Shown in pieces: positions 1-7,152 of a stretch of 10,957 bases of DNA. Source of the stretch: Caryophanales bacterium UBA2753. Lineage in GTDB: Bacteria; Bacillota_I; Bacilli_A; RFN20; CAG-826. Both the position numbers and the translations under genes were made by a program. The stretch spans positions 1 through 10,957 of the forward strand of contig DEJH01000056.1 of NCBI GenBank assembly GCA_002353275.1. Direction: 5' to 3'. Below the pieces are notes generated by a model. The model searched no databases, had not been told where the DNA came from, and saw nothing but the letters and a program-made list of their open reading frames with translations. Position 1 is the first letter of the stretch. Every line of letters begins with the position of its first letter.

Positions 1-1890
1 TACACTGCTAGAGTTCCTTATTCTTCATTTACAAAAGTTGGAAGAGTTAACAAGATGGAAGTTGAATTTGAGACCATTAATCCAGAATCTTATTGTAAAT
101 CTCAAATCTATATCCAAGGATTCCCATTTGCGATTTTCCCTGGCACTGGAAACAATAATGTTTTAAATATTGCTCCTATCATGGAAAAGAGCAATCCTGA
201 TCCAGTTACTGGAAAAATAACAGTTTATTTAGATAGTGATATTGATATTTCTAAAGAAGGAGAAATTTTATTACAATGCTGGTGGTCTAGCGCGACTGAT
301 ATTACTGTTAAGTCTATTACAATGTATACAGATAATATTGCTTCGCCTGATCCGGTTGAAAACTTACAAGCACATCCAGTTGATAGCGGTATGATTTTGA
401 CTTGGGGTTTAAGCCAATTTGCACAAAGTTATGATGTTTATAATGGAGATACATTAATTGGCAATGTAAAGGGCACATTTATGGAAGTTAAAGAGTTAAC
501 TAATGGTCAAGAATATACATTTAAAGTCGTAGCTAAAAATGCTTCTGGTAGTAGTGAGCCTGTTAGTGTTATAGCAACTCCAGTTGAAGGCGAAACTTAT
601 GATACATTTATTGAAGGACTTAATACCGAGTTAGAACAATTCATTGGTGATGAAAAAATGGCGACACTATTAACAACTTCATGCCAATATATGTCTAGCG
701 CCAATAATGCTAGATTAGTTGAAAAAATTGAAGCTTTAAAAAATGGAGTAGATACTACCGTCTTATTCTGTGGAGGTTCTATCACTGTTGGTGAAAATCA
801 TACTGAATATGATGAGCACGGACATCAAAAAGGTTACGCTTATTGGACAAAAGAATGGTTAAAGAATAATTATGATCCTCAAAATAAATTAAGCTTTGTT
901 AACGCTTCAATTAGTGGCACTGGCAGTGAAATTGGCATCGCTAGAGCTCAAAAAGATGTCATTGAACATAGTCCAGATATTGTCTTTATTGAATTTGCTG
1001 CTAATAATGGATCAACACTTTTTTATCGCCAAACATATGAATCATTGATTAGAAAGGTGATGTCCTTACCAAACGACCCTGCAATTGTATTGGTGTTTTC
1101 ATGTACATCATATACTGGAAGTAGTGAGTCCTATATGAAAAAAATTGGTGACCATTATAATTTACCAATGTTTACATTTGATAAAGGGTTTAGAGCGATT
1201 ACTGGAACTTTAGATAAAGATAGAACTGATCCAATCTTCCGTATGTTTACTGAAGATGCAACTCATCCAAATCAAGAAGGACACATCTTAATGTCCAAGG
1301 CATTATGTTATTTCTTAAGAAATGTCATTGAAGGACAAAAGGATGAAAAGAATGCATATCCAAGTACGCCAAGCATGACTGGATATGATAAATATGATTC
1401 TTTGGTTTCTGTTGATAACAAATCAGTTAACGGAGAAATCACTTCCTTAGGTAGTTTTGTGGCGAGTAACACCGCCACCCCATCAACAAGCAAACAAAGT
1501 GATGTTACTGCTTTCCAACAAGGATGGAAGAAAACTGATACCACAGTTAATGAACCAATGGTAATAGACGTTGAAGCAAAAAACTTTATTCTCATTTATG
1601 AAGCCGGCAATAATGATTTAGCCGGTGATCCGACTGGTAACATTGTTGTTACTTATATAAATAAAACAGATTCCAGTGATACAGGAACATTAATTTGGGA
1701 TGTATCTAAAACATGTAAACAAAACGATGATTCTCATATGGAAGAAGTTACTGTAAGTGGAAGTGGCTGGCAAAATCCATGTGGTATTCTAATTTTTGAC
1801 AAAGATAGTGTTAATAGTTATGAGGTAACAATTAAAATGGAAAACGCTACCGGTATTTGCACAATTATGGCGTTCGGTTATTCGAAATAA
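1..1890 (+). CDS. SGNH/GDSL-family carbohydrate esterase with FN3 domain, 5' partial
   Basis: Predicted extracellular esterase, probably deacetylating xylan or another glycan. The frame is open from base 1, so the true start lies upstream and the ATG at 55 is internal; 629 residues are visible. Window residues 1-112 form a beta-rich, carbohydrate-binding-like module. Residues 117-196 are a fibronectin type III domain. Residues 240-435 are the SGNH domain: GGSIT with nucleophile Ser260, Gly306 in block II, EFAANN with Asn335 in block III, and DATHPN with Asp419 and His422. Residues 470-629 form a beta domain with the GW-NP and C-terminal GYS patterns that often follow this esterase type. GGSIT replaces the textbook GDSI, and Asn336 replaces the Asp of GxND. 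No signal peptide is visible because the N-terminus is missing. The fold is fairly secure; the substrate is inferred from the xylanase operon nearby. Confidence 0.85.
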   Translation, partial: YTARVPYSSFTKVGRVNKMEVEFETINPESYCKSQIYIQGFPFAIFPGTGNNNVLNIAPIMEKSNPDPVTGKITVYLDSDIDISKEGEILLQCWWSSATDITVKSITMYTDNIASPDPVENLQAHPVDSGMILTWGLSQFAQSYDVYNGDTLIGNVKGTFMEVKELTNGQEYTFKVVAKNASGSSEPVSVIATPVEGETYDTFIEGLNTELEQFIGDEKMATLLTTSCQYMSSANNARLVEKIEALKNGVDTTVLFCGGSITVGENHTEYDEHGHQKGYAYWTKEWLKNNYDPQNKLSFVNASISGTGSEIGIARAQKDVIEHSPDIVFIEFAANNGSTLFYRQTYESLIRKVMSLPNDPAIVLVFSCTSYTGSSESYMKKIGDHYNLPMFTFDKGFRAITGTLDKDRTDPIFRMFTEDATHPNQEGHILMSKALCYFLRNVIEGQKDEKNAYPSTPSMTGYDKYDSLVSVDNKSVNGEITSLGSFVASNTATPSTSKQSDVTAFQQGWKKTDTTVNEPMVIDVEAKNFILIYEAGNNDLAGDPTGNIVVTYINKTDSSDTGTLIWDVSKTCKQNDDSHMEEVTVSGSGWQNPCGILIFDKDSVNSYEVTIKMENATGICTIMAFGYSK

Positions 1891-1950
1891 AATAAGGTCA
1901 AATATTTAGAATTAATCATCATAAAATGTGAAGAGATAATACTAAAATAT

Positions 1951-1976
1951 TTATTCAAATAATTATTATTGAATAA
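1951..1976. repeat. AT-rich inverted repeat after the esterase gene
   Basis: TTATTCAA at 1951-1958 and TTGAATAA at 1969-1976 are perfect inverted arms around a 10-base loop, 60 bases after the esterase stop. The stem has one G-C pair and is followed by an A-rich tract rather than T residues, so it is a poor intrinsic terminator on the + strand. It may slow 3' decay or be chance in AT-rich DNA. Confidence 0.3.
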
Positions 1977-2000
1977 GAAAAAAAGCGAGGGTTTATTACT

Positions 2001-2027
2001 TTGTCAATCTGTGAACATTATTATAAT
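2001..2027 (+). promoter_or_regulatory. Possible promoter of the surface-protein gene
   Basis: TTGTCA (2001-2006) resembles a -35 box, and TATAAT (2022-2027) is a perfect -10 box with a short 15-base spacer. TAATAT at 2024-2029 would give 17 bases. Transcription would start near 2034, giving a leader of about 40 bases. An 8-bp palindrome, TCACGTGA at 2042-2049, sits just downstream of the predicted start and could be a weak operator. The rest of the 1891-2074 gap shows nothing further. Confidence 0.45.
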
Positions 2028-2061
2028 ATTTATTTATTACGTCACGTGAGATATCTGGTTT

Positions 2062-2066
2062 GGAGG
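2062..2066 (+). promoter_or_regulatory. Ribosome binding site that fixes the surface-protein start
   Basis: GGAGG lies 8 bases before the ATG at 2075. An in-frame TTG at 2060 cannot be the start because this site would then fall inside the coding sequence. The signal peptide also begins naturally at 2075 with MKK. Confidence 0.85.
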
Positions 2067-2074
2067 TTAAAACC

Positions 2075-4456
2075 ATGAAAAAGAGTTCTTTTTTGAAGAA
2101 GGCGTTTAATTATTCTATATTTTTCTTTGCCAGTGCATGCTTAGCCACTGTAGCTTTAGTTGGAAATACAAATAAAGTTAATGTCGCAAAGGCTGACACA
2201 ATTACAGACTTAACTGGGTGTACTTGGGTTGGAAATGATGCACCAAGTGCAGATGGATATTCGAAAACCTACACATATAACATTAACTTTACAAGCAATA
2301 GTGTCGTTTATTCTAAGTTAGAATTAAAAACGAATCACGTTCCACAAACATCAGTTTACTATGATAGTACCATGGTATACGGATCAATTAACTGGAATAT
2401 GAAATGGGCGGACTCAGCCTACAAAACAATTATGTTCGATGCCACTGATGCCGGAACAGCAAAAAATAACGCAGATCTTATTGCTTGGTTAAATACTAAT
2501 GGAACTTTAACTGCCCCTGTAGGACCTGCTGTTTCTGTTACTGGTGTTGATTTAAATTATTCTGAGTACTCTTTATCATTAAGTGGCAGTGTTCAACTTA
2601 CTGCAACTGTATCTCCTGATAACGCTACTAATAAGGACGTAACTTGGTCTACTTCTGATTCAAGTGTTGCAACTGTTTCTAGTGAAGGTTTAGTGTCCGC
2701 TGTTGCAGAAGGAAATGCAACAATTACTGTTACCACTGATGATGGTAGTTTTACAGATACATGTTCTATTACGGTCACTAATTCTGGTGGTGATGATCCT
2801 GTTGATGAAAATTTTGGATTGATGACTAAAATTAGCATCGTTACAAATACATGGGGTTCTAATTTCTATAGCAGAACACTATGGCTTGATAATTTTTCAT
2901 ATGCCGATGGTTACAATCAAGATAGAAGGAACGAATTTGTATCAAATTATTATCAAAATTATGTAGAAAATTGGTCGAACGTTAGTACTACTAAGAGTTA
3001 CCATTATTGGAATACTGGGGTTAATCTTTGTGCTGGTGGTGATACTTATCCATACGTATTTTATCTTCCTGCTTGGATTACTAACTGCACAATTTATGTT
3101 GAAGGAAACAATGTATGGAGTTCAGGACAGCACTCTATTAATATGGGAAATTTGAATTCAATTTCAAATTCCAATTCTGGAGTTGGTAAAACAGTGAATT
3201 TTAGCATTGCTGGCAATGAATCCGGTTCTGCTGCAATTGTGGATGAAACTTCATATTCAGACCAAATAACAATTAATAGATATTTCTTAAAATCTGATGG
3301 TTCAGTTAAAGCTCCTGACCAAGTTACATGTTATAAATATTATTTTGGTAATGTTAGTAAAGTCGCGGTTGATGGATATGCCACAAATAACAAATGGTAT
3401 GTAGGTACCACATATGCTGCTTCTGATGAATACAGCACATCTAACATTCTTACATCCACTGAAACAATTAATCTTGTCTCTAAGTACGAGGTAGGTTCTA
3501 ATGACTCCGCACTAGAAATTCGTTTCACGCGCCAAAATTGGGATGGTGCTACGTATATCCATACTTGGAATGAAGGAAGTTCCGGTACGACATGGCCTGG
3601 GTATTTAATGACATGGCTTTGGAATAATGAATATAGTCAAGCTGTTTTCTCTTGGTCGCCATCATTTGATGAACCGCTTTATGGAAATATTATTTTCAAT
3701 TCCAATGACAACACGAAACAAACCTCAACATTGACTGCGCCATCCACTAGCAAATGGTATTATAACGATGGTTGGCATGATGTGCCTACCATGGATATTT
3801 ATTTATACGATTATGATAATGTCTATAATGGAAATGTCGATTTGAGCCTTTCTAGATTTGGCACATCCTTTGCGGATCAATTTAAAGCCACACAAATGAT
3901 TGATATTGCTACAAATGGTTTAATTTATAAAGCAACTATTAACAATAGATATGACCGTGTTATTTTCAGTAATAATGGCCAAGATGCAACTGATTATTTA
4001 ACCACAACTGGCAATTACTGTTATGTTAAGGCTAATGATATCGAGGGAAAAAATACTTGGTGGGATAATATCAATTATGTGTTCGCCCATAATTTCTCTC
4101 AACATACAATGTTGATGGATGGAACCGTACCTACTGATGATCATAGTTCGACCCAATATTGTTCGAGTAGATATTCAGAAGCTAAAACTCATTTTAATGC
4201 GATTATGAATAGTGGTTATGGCACATATGTTCTTACTCAATTAAATAATAATTTCTCTGCGGCAATGGATAGATTCGCTTCTTGGGCCAGGGCTAATGGA
4301 GAATCAATTAACGCTTCTAATGGTGTAATCTCATCTTTAAAATGGATTAATATAACCTCAATTAGCAACAATAGTGGAATGATTGTTATTATAGTTTTAT
4401 CAATATTCGCTATTGGAATTGCAAGCGCATATCTAGTGTACCGCAAAAAGAATTAA
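2075..4456 (+). CDS. Membrane-anchored surface protein with Big_2 Ig domain and CBM26-like modules
   Basis: A 793-residue exported protein, probably for glycan binding or adhesion; no catalytic motif was recognised. Residues 1-41 are a Sec signal peptide with a likely cut after AKA. Residues 44-147 form a beta domain with a WNMKWADSAYKTI core ending in LIAWLNTNG. Residues 153-236 are a Big_2-type Ig-like domain (LTATVSPDNAT, VTWSTSD), followed by an acidic linker. Residues 250-490 are Tyr/Asn/Ser-rich and unrecognised. Residues 493-569 resemble CBM26 starch-binding modules (HTWNEG, Trp507-Pro-Gly, NIIFN, WYYNDGW), and 573-665 look like a second copy (YDRVIFSNNG). Residues 672-760 are probably helical. 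Residues 768-788 form a membrane helix with a YRKKN tail, so the protein should be cell-attached without an LPXTG sorting signal. It appears to be transcribed alone, with its own promoter and terminator. Domain calls are from motif memory, not a search. Confidence 0.8.
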   Translation: MKKSSFLKKAFNYSIFFFASACLATVALVGNTNKVNVAKADTITDLTGCTWVGNDAPSADGYSKTYTYNINFTSNSVVYSKLELKTNHVPQTSVYYDSTMVYGSINWNMKWADSAYKTIMFDATDAGTAKNNADLIAWLNTNGTLTAPVGPAVSVTGVDLNYSEYSLSLSGSVQLTATVSPDNATNKDVTWSTSDSSVATVSSEGLVSAVAEGNATITVTTDDGSFTDTCSITVTNSGGDDPVDENFGLMTKISIVTNTWGSNFYSRTLWLDNFSYADGYNQDRRNEFVSNYYQNYVENWSNVSTTKSYHYWNTGVNLCAGGDTYPYVFYLPAWITNCTIYVEGNNVWSSGQHSINMGNLNSISNSNSGVGKTVNFSIAGNESGSAAIVDETSYSDQITINRYFLKSDGSVKAPDQVTCYKYYFGNVSKVAVDGYATNNKWYVGTTYAASDEYSTSNILTSTETINLVSKYEVGSNDSALEIRFTRQNWDGATYIHTWNEGSSGTTWPGYLMTWLWNNEYSQAVFSWSPSFDEPLYGNIIFNSNDNTKQTSTLTAPSTSKWYYNDGWHDVPTMDIYLYDYDNVYNGNVDLSLSRFGTSFADQFKATQMIDIATNGLIYKATINNRYDRVIFSNNGQDATDYLTTTGNYCYVKANDIEGKNTWWDNINYVFAHNFSQHTMLMDGTVPTDDHSSTQYCSSRYSEAKTHFNAIMNSGYGTYVLTQLNNNFSAAMDRFASWARANGESINASNGVISSLKWINITSISNNSGMIVIIVLSIFAIGIASAYLVYRKKN

Positions 4457-4492
4457 TATAAGATTTCAATTAGTTTTAGACTATTTTGAGTT

Positions 4493-4519
4493 AAAAGAAG
4501 CCCTAAAGGCTTCTTTTTT
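4493..4519 (+). terminator. Intrinsic terminator after the surface-protein gene
   Basis: AAAAGAAGCC (4493-4502) pairs perfectly with GGCTTCTTTT (4508-4517) across a 5-base loop, and the T run continues to 4519. It starts 37 bases after the stop codon. It separates the surface-protein transcript from the operon downstream. The A-rich left arm means it may also work weakly in reverse. Confidence 0.9.
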
Positions 4520-4540
4520 ACATAAACTGATTTCTTTTTC

Positions 4541-4568
4541 TTGAAAAGAATTATATATATCGGATAAT
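4541..4568 (+). promoter_or_regulatory. Predicted promoter of the lacI-ABC-GH10 operon
   Basis: TTGAAA (4541-4546) and GATAAT (4563-4568) each match five of six consensus bases and are 16 bases apart. Transcription should begin near 4575. The promoter lies directly after the terminator of the previous gene and before a perfect operator, so it most likely drives the whole downstream operon. The leader to the regulator start is about 215 bases. Confidence 0.7.
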
Positions 4569-4578
4569 ATTATTGTAA

Positions 4579-4594
4579 AGGTAAGCGCTTACCT
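4579..4594. promoter_or_regulatory. LacI-family operator, perfect 16-bp palindrome
   Basis: The sequence AGGTAAGCGCTTACCT is its own reverse complement. It has the central CG step and the A-AGCGCT-T type core common to LacI/CcpA-family operators. It covers roughly +5 to +20 relative to the predicted start, a position where a bound repressor blocks initiation. The adjacent LacI-family gene at 4791 is the obvious partner, implying autoregulation. CcpA binding at the same site is an alternative, because cre sites look similar. Confidence 0.85.
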
Positions 4595-4596
4595 AG

Positions 4597-4606
4597 AAAG
4601 CGTTTA
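4597..4606. promoter_or_regulatory. Possible degenerate second operator
   Basis: AAAGCGTTTA matches the operator core TAAGCGCTTA at 8 of 10 positions and lies 15 bp downstream of it. It could be an auxiliary repressor site or a decayed duplicate. In AT-rich DNA a chance match cannot be excluded. Confidence 0.3.
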
Positions 4607-4790
4607 TTTATAAAAATAGAAAAGCTCATAATGAAAGAGGTTATTATGAAAAACAAAATTCAAATTGTTTTAATTAGATTATCTTTTTTGTCTTGCTCTA
4701 TATTGTTGGATTCGTTTATCAACTAGTAGCTAAATAAGACTTATGTGCTGAGAAAGTTGTTTTATTGAAAGTTTGAAATAGGGGAGAATT
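4607..4790 (+). other. Untranslated leader of the operon
   Basis: Within the 334-base gap between the surface-protein and regulator genes, this part follows the promoter and operators. It holds the possible small ORF at 4646-4726, then about 64 bases with several stop codons in different frames. No riboswitch, T-box or strong hairpin was recognised. The regulator's ribosome site AGGGGAG (4780-4786) is 4 bases before its ATG and has no obvious complementary sequester. Confidence 0.5.
4646..4726 (+). CDS. Possible 26-residue lipoprotein-signal-like small ORF in the operon leader
   Basis: ATG at 4646 is preceded by a good ribosome site, AAAGAGG (4634-4640), 5 bases away, and the frame ends at TAG. 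The peptide starts MKNK, has a hydrophobic stretch (IQIVLIRLSFL), then Ser-Cys in a lipobox-like context at residue 17, and stops nine residues later. It resembles a cut-off lipoprotein signal peptide. It may be a functional hydrophobic small protein, an upstream ORF affecting translation of the regulator, or a remnant of a deleted lipoprotein gene. It lies after the operator, so it would be co-transcribed with the operon. Existence as a translated gene is uncertain. Confidence 0.4.
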   Translation: MKNKIQIVLIRLSFLSCSILLDSFIN

Positions 4791-5804
4791 ATGGCCTGTA
4801 CAATTTACGACATAGCTAAAGAATGTAATTGTTCTACTACTACAGTTAGCAAGGTTCTTAACAATGTTGGCAAAATTTCTTCAGAAAAAAGAAAAGAAAT
4901 ATTGGAAACCGCTAATGCGTTAGGATATGTAAGATCTCAGTCTGCAGTATCTTTAGCTAGTTCAAATAAATCTTCACATCTTATTGGTGTGGTTCTTCAT
5001 ATTCGTGAGGATCGTTCCATTACCCATGAACTATTCTCTGAAATCATTAACTATTTAAGGATTGAAGTCGAAAAAGAAGGATATGATATTTGTTTTTTAA
5101 GAAACTTAACGAATAAAGACAAGCTTACTTATTCTCAATTAGTGCAATCAAGGGGGATTGACGGTATTGTGATTCTCTCTTTATCCACTGACACCAAAAA
5201 ATTCTTGGAATTAATGGATGTTAAAACTCCAAAGGTTGCATTTGATTTATTTAATACAGATTATTTTGTTACATCTATGAATAAAGAAGGTGTAGCAGAT
5301 ATGGTGGATTATTTGGTTAGCATGGGTCACACTCGTATTTGTTATGTTAGACCTGGTTCTGGTGGCGTAGCAAAAAAGAGATTGGAAGGATTTCTTGAGG
5401 GATTATCAAGGAACAACATTCCTTATGATCCAAGAATGATTGTTGATGCTCCATATTATTCAAAAGGATCTGCAAAGGAAGCAACAGATAAAGCCCTAAA
5501 TAGTGGAATTAATCCAACTGCTATCATGTATCCGGATGATTATACTGCAATAAGTGCAATCCCTTATTTAAGGAAATTAGGATTAAAAGTTCCTAATGAT
5601 ATTTCTATCACCGGATTTGATGGGGTAGAAGTATCAAAAGTGATGCGTCCAAGTTTAGTTACTGTTAGACAAGATACAAAAGAAATTGGCAAGTCTTGTG
5701 CAAAACTTTTGCTTGCTCAACTATCAAATAGAGAAGCTGAAAATAAGCGAATAATTGTACCAACGAAATTATTAAAAGGTGAATCGGTTAAAAAAATTAA
5801 CTAG
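4791..5804 (+). CDS. LacI-family transcriptional regulator
   Basis: A 337-residue repressor of usual family length, acting on DNA in the cytoplasm and released by a sugar ligand. Residues 4-24 form the helix-turn-helix (TIYDIAKEC..TTTVSKVLN). Residues 47-58 are the hinge helix, where the intercalating Leu is kept (AVSLASS) but the usual PNxxAR is changed to RSQSAV. Residues 64-330 form the periplasmic-binding-like sensor: DGIVIL, GHTRICYVRPG, RLEGFLEGL, DDYTAISAI, KVPNDISITGFDG and PSLVTVRQD are all standard positions. The start is set by AGGGGAG four bases upstream. As first full gene of the transporter-xylanase operon, downstream of a perfect operator, it almost certainly controls its own transcript. 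The likely ligand is a xylo-oligosaccharide or xylose, which is inferred from context only. Confidence 0.93.
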   Translation: MACTIYDIAKECNCSTTTVSKVLNNVGKISSEKRKEILETANALGYVRSQSAVSLASSNKSSHLIGVVLHIREDRSITHELFSEIINYLRIEVEKEGYDICFLRNLTNKDKLTYSQLVQSRGIDGIVILSLSTDTKKFLELMDVKTPKVAFDLFNTDYFVTSMNKEGVADMVDYLVSMGHTRICYVRPGSGGVAKKRLEGFLEGLSRNNIPYDPRMIVDAPYYSKGSAKEATDKALNSGINPTAIMYPDDYTAISAIPYLRKLGLKVPNDISITGFDGVEVSKVMRPSLVTVRQDTKEIGKSCAKLLLAQLSNREAENKRIIVPTKLLKGESVKKIN

Positions 5805-5808
5805 GAGG
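5803..5808 (+). promoter_or_regulatory. Ribosome binding site overlapping the regulator stop codon
   Basis: AGGAGG shares its first two bases with the TAG of the regulator and sits 6 bases before the ATG at 5815. This fixes the binding-protein start at 5815 rather than the in-frame GTG at 5779, and suggests coupled translation. Confidence 0.85.
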
Positions 5809-5814
5809 TCATAT

Positions 5815-7149
5815 ATGAGATTCAAAAAATTGATATTAGCCCCAGCGTTATTAGCAATGGGAATTGGGGCCCTGGTGGGTTGTGGTGGTTCCGCACCAGA
5901 AGCAGAATTCACGATTTGGACTTTCTCTAATGAAATGTCTAAACTCGTGAGAAAATATTATTCTGGGCACAATGTTAATGTTGTTTTAAAGCAACAAGGG
6001 GTTACTCAAGTTCAAACTGACTTCGAAGCTTATCGAAAAGCTGGAAAAACGCTTCCAGATATTTTGTGTTTAGAAGCAGCGGTTGTTGCTGATTATCGAG
6101 ATAAAGAAGATAATGATAATCCACTTATGCCTTTAGAAGAAATCGCTGATTTGAGTGATATGTATAGTTACACTAAAGAAGTAGTCACTACACCAGATAA
6201 TCATTTAATCGGTTTATCTTGGCAAGCTACACCTGGTGGATTCTTCTATCGTAGTGATATTGCTGAAAAAATAGGTATTACAACTGTTGAACAAATGGAG
6301 TCGACATATTTAAACTCTTGGGAAAACTTCATGAATTTAGCGGCGTTATGTAAGACAAATAAACTTATGGTTTTATCTAGTATAACAGACCCAATTAAAG
6401 CGTTTTTATCTGAAAGAAATAAACCTTGGGTTACTGGTAACATCTTAAATATGGAATCCTCGATGTTTGGTGGTGGAACAGAAGTATATAACTGTTTTGA
6501 TGTTGTAAGAGCGTTGCAACAAAATAACTACACCAAAGGGACATCAGAACGTGATTCTTCTTATTGGAATGATATGAGAAGTAATAATGTATTAGGATTC
6601 TTCATGTCCTCTTGGGGTTTAAATTTCGATCTTATGCCTCATGCTACAACAACTGCTGGCAAGTGGAAAATGTGTAAAGCTCCTACCAATTATTTTAAAG
6701 GTGGAACTTGGTTAGCGGTTCCAAAAGGTGCACCACACGCTGAAGCAGCAAAAGAATTTATCAAGTATGTCACAACTGATAAAGAATTCTTAAAACAACG
6801 TTGTATCGAAACAGGTGACTTTATGAATAGTCTTACTGTTATGAACCAATTAAAAGATATGGATTTATCCAAATCCGAATTTGGTGTCTTCTTAGGCGGG
6901 CAAACTGATCATATTAAAAAATTATATGAAGTCGCTCAGTTAATTAACGGAAACTTAATTTCTCCTGCTGATGCAATTATTGATGGGGCTTTCCAAAGCG
7001 CCTGTGCAGATTTCGCTATGGCGGGATATACAGGTGCAGGAACTGAACCATATACTCCAGCTCAAATTGAAGAGGCTAGAAGTAGTTATAAATCTAATTT
7101 CATCGTCCAAGTTAAAAAATCATATTCAAATTTAATACCATCTGATTAA
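5815..7149 (+). CDS. ABC transporter sugar-binding lipoprotein (SBP_bac_1 type)
   Basis: A 444-residue extracellular solute-binding protein that captures oligosaccharides for the two permeases downstream. Residues 1-22 are a lipoprotein signal peptide (MRFKKL, then a hydrophobic stretch) with lipobox LVGC and acylated Cys23. The mature part begins with the usual FTIWTFSNEM strand, followed by the LPDILCLEAAV segment, a hinge-like SWQATPGGFFYRSDIAEKIG, a NSWENFMNLA helix, and the GGTWLAVPKGAPHAEAAKEFIKYVTTD block typical of the family. Length is normal for carbohydrate importer class 1. The gene is followed after 3 bases by the first permease. Xylo-oligosaccharides are the inferred substrate because of the GH10 gene in the same operon; the sequence alone does not prove it. 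Confidence 0.92.
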   Translation: MRFKKLILAPALLAMGIGALVGCGGSAPEAEFTIWTFSNEMSKLVRKYYSGHNVNVVLKQQGVTQVQTDFEAYRKAGKTLPDILCLEAAVVADYRDKEDNDNPLMPLEEIADLSDMYSYTKEVVTTPDNHLIGLSWQATPGGFFYRSDIAEKIGITTVEQMESTYLNSWENFMNLAALCKTNKLMVLSSITDPIKAFLSERNKPWVTGNILNMESSMFGGGTEVYNCFDVVRALQQNNYTKGTSERDSSYWNDMRSNNVLGFFMSSWGLNFDLMPHATTTAGKWKMCKAPTNYFKGGTWLAVPKGAPHAEAAKEFIKYVTTDKEFLKQRCIETGDFMNSLTVMNQLKDMDLSKSEFGVFLGGQTDHIKKLYEVAQLINGNLISPADAIIDGAFQSACADFAMAGYTGAGTEPYTPAQIEEARSSYKSNFIVQVKKSYSNLIPSD

Positions 7150-7152
7150 ACA

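Noticed and set aside
55..57. ATG at 55 as the esterase start
   Set aside because: The frame stays open to base 1, no ribosome site precedes 55, and no signal peptide follows it, so the gene is cut by the window edge.
1951..1976. Hairpin as an intrinsic terminator of the esterase gene
   Set aside because: The stem is almost all A-T and is followed by A residues, not a T run on the + strand.
2060..2074. TTG start five codons upstream of the surface-protein ATG
   Set aside because: The ribosome site GGAGG at 2062-2066 would lie inside the coding sequence, and the signal peptide starts naturally at 2075.
2593..2838. Antisense open frame within the Ig-domain region
   Set aside because: It lies opposite a well-supported gene, has no ribosome site or recognisable product, and reflects the base composition of the + strand gene.
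5779..5814. GTG start for the binding protein inside the regulator gene
   Set aside because: AGGAGG at 5803-5808 is ideally placed for ATG 5815, where a normal lipoprotein signal begins; the longer form would add a basic stretch ahead of it.
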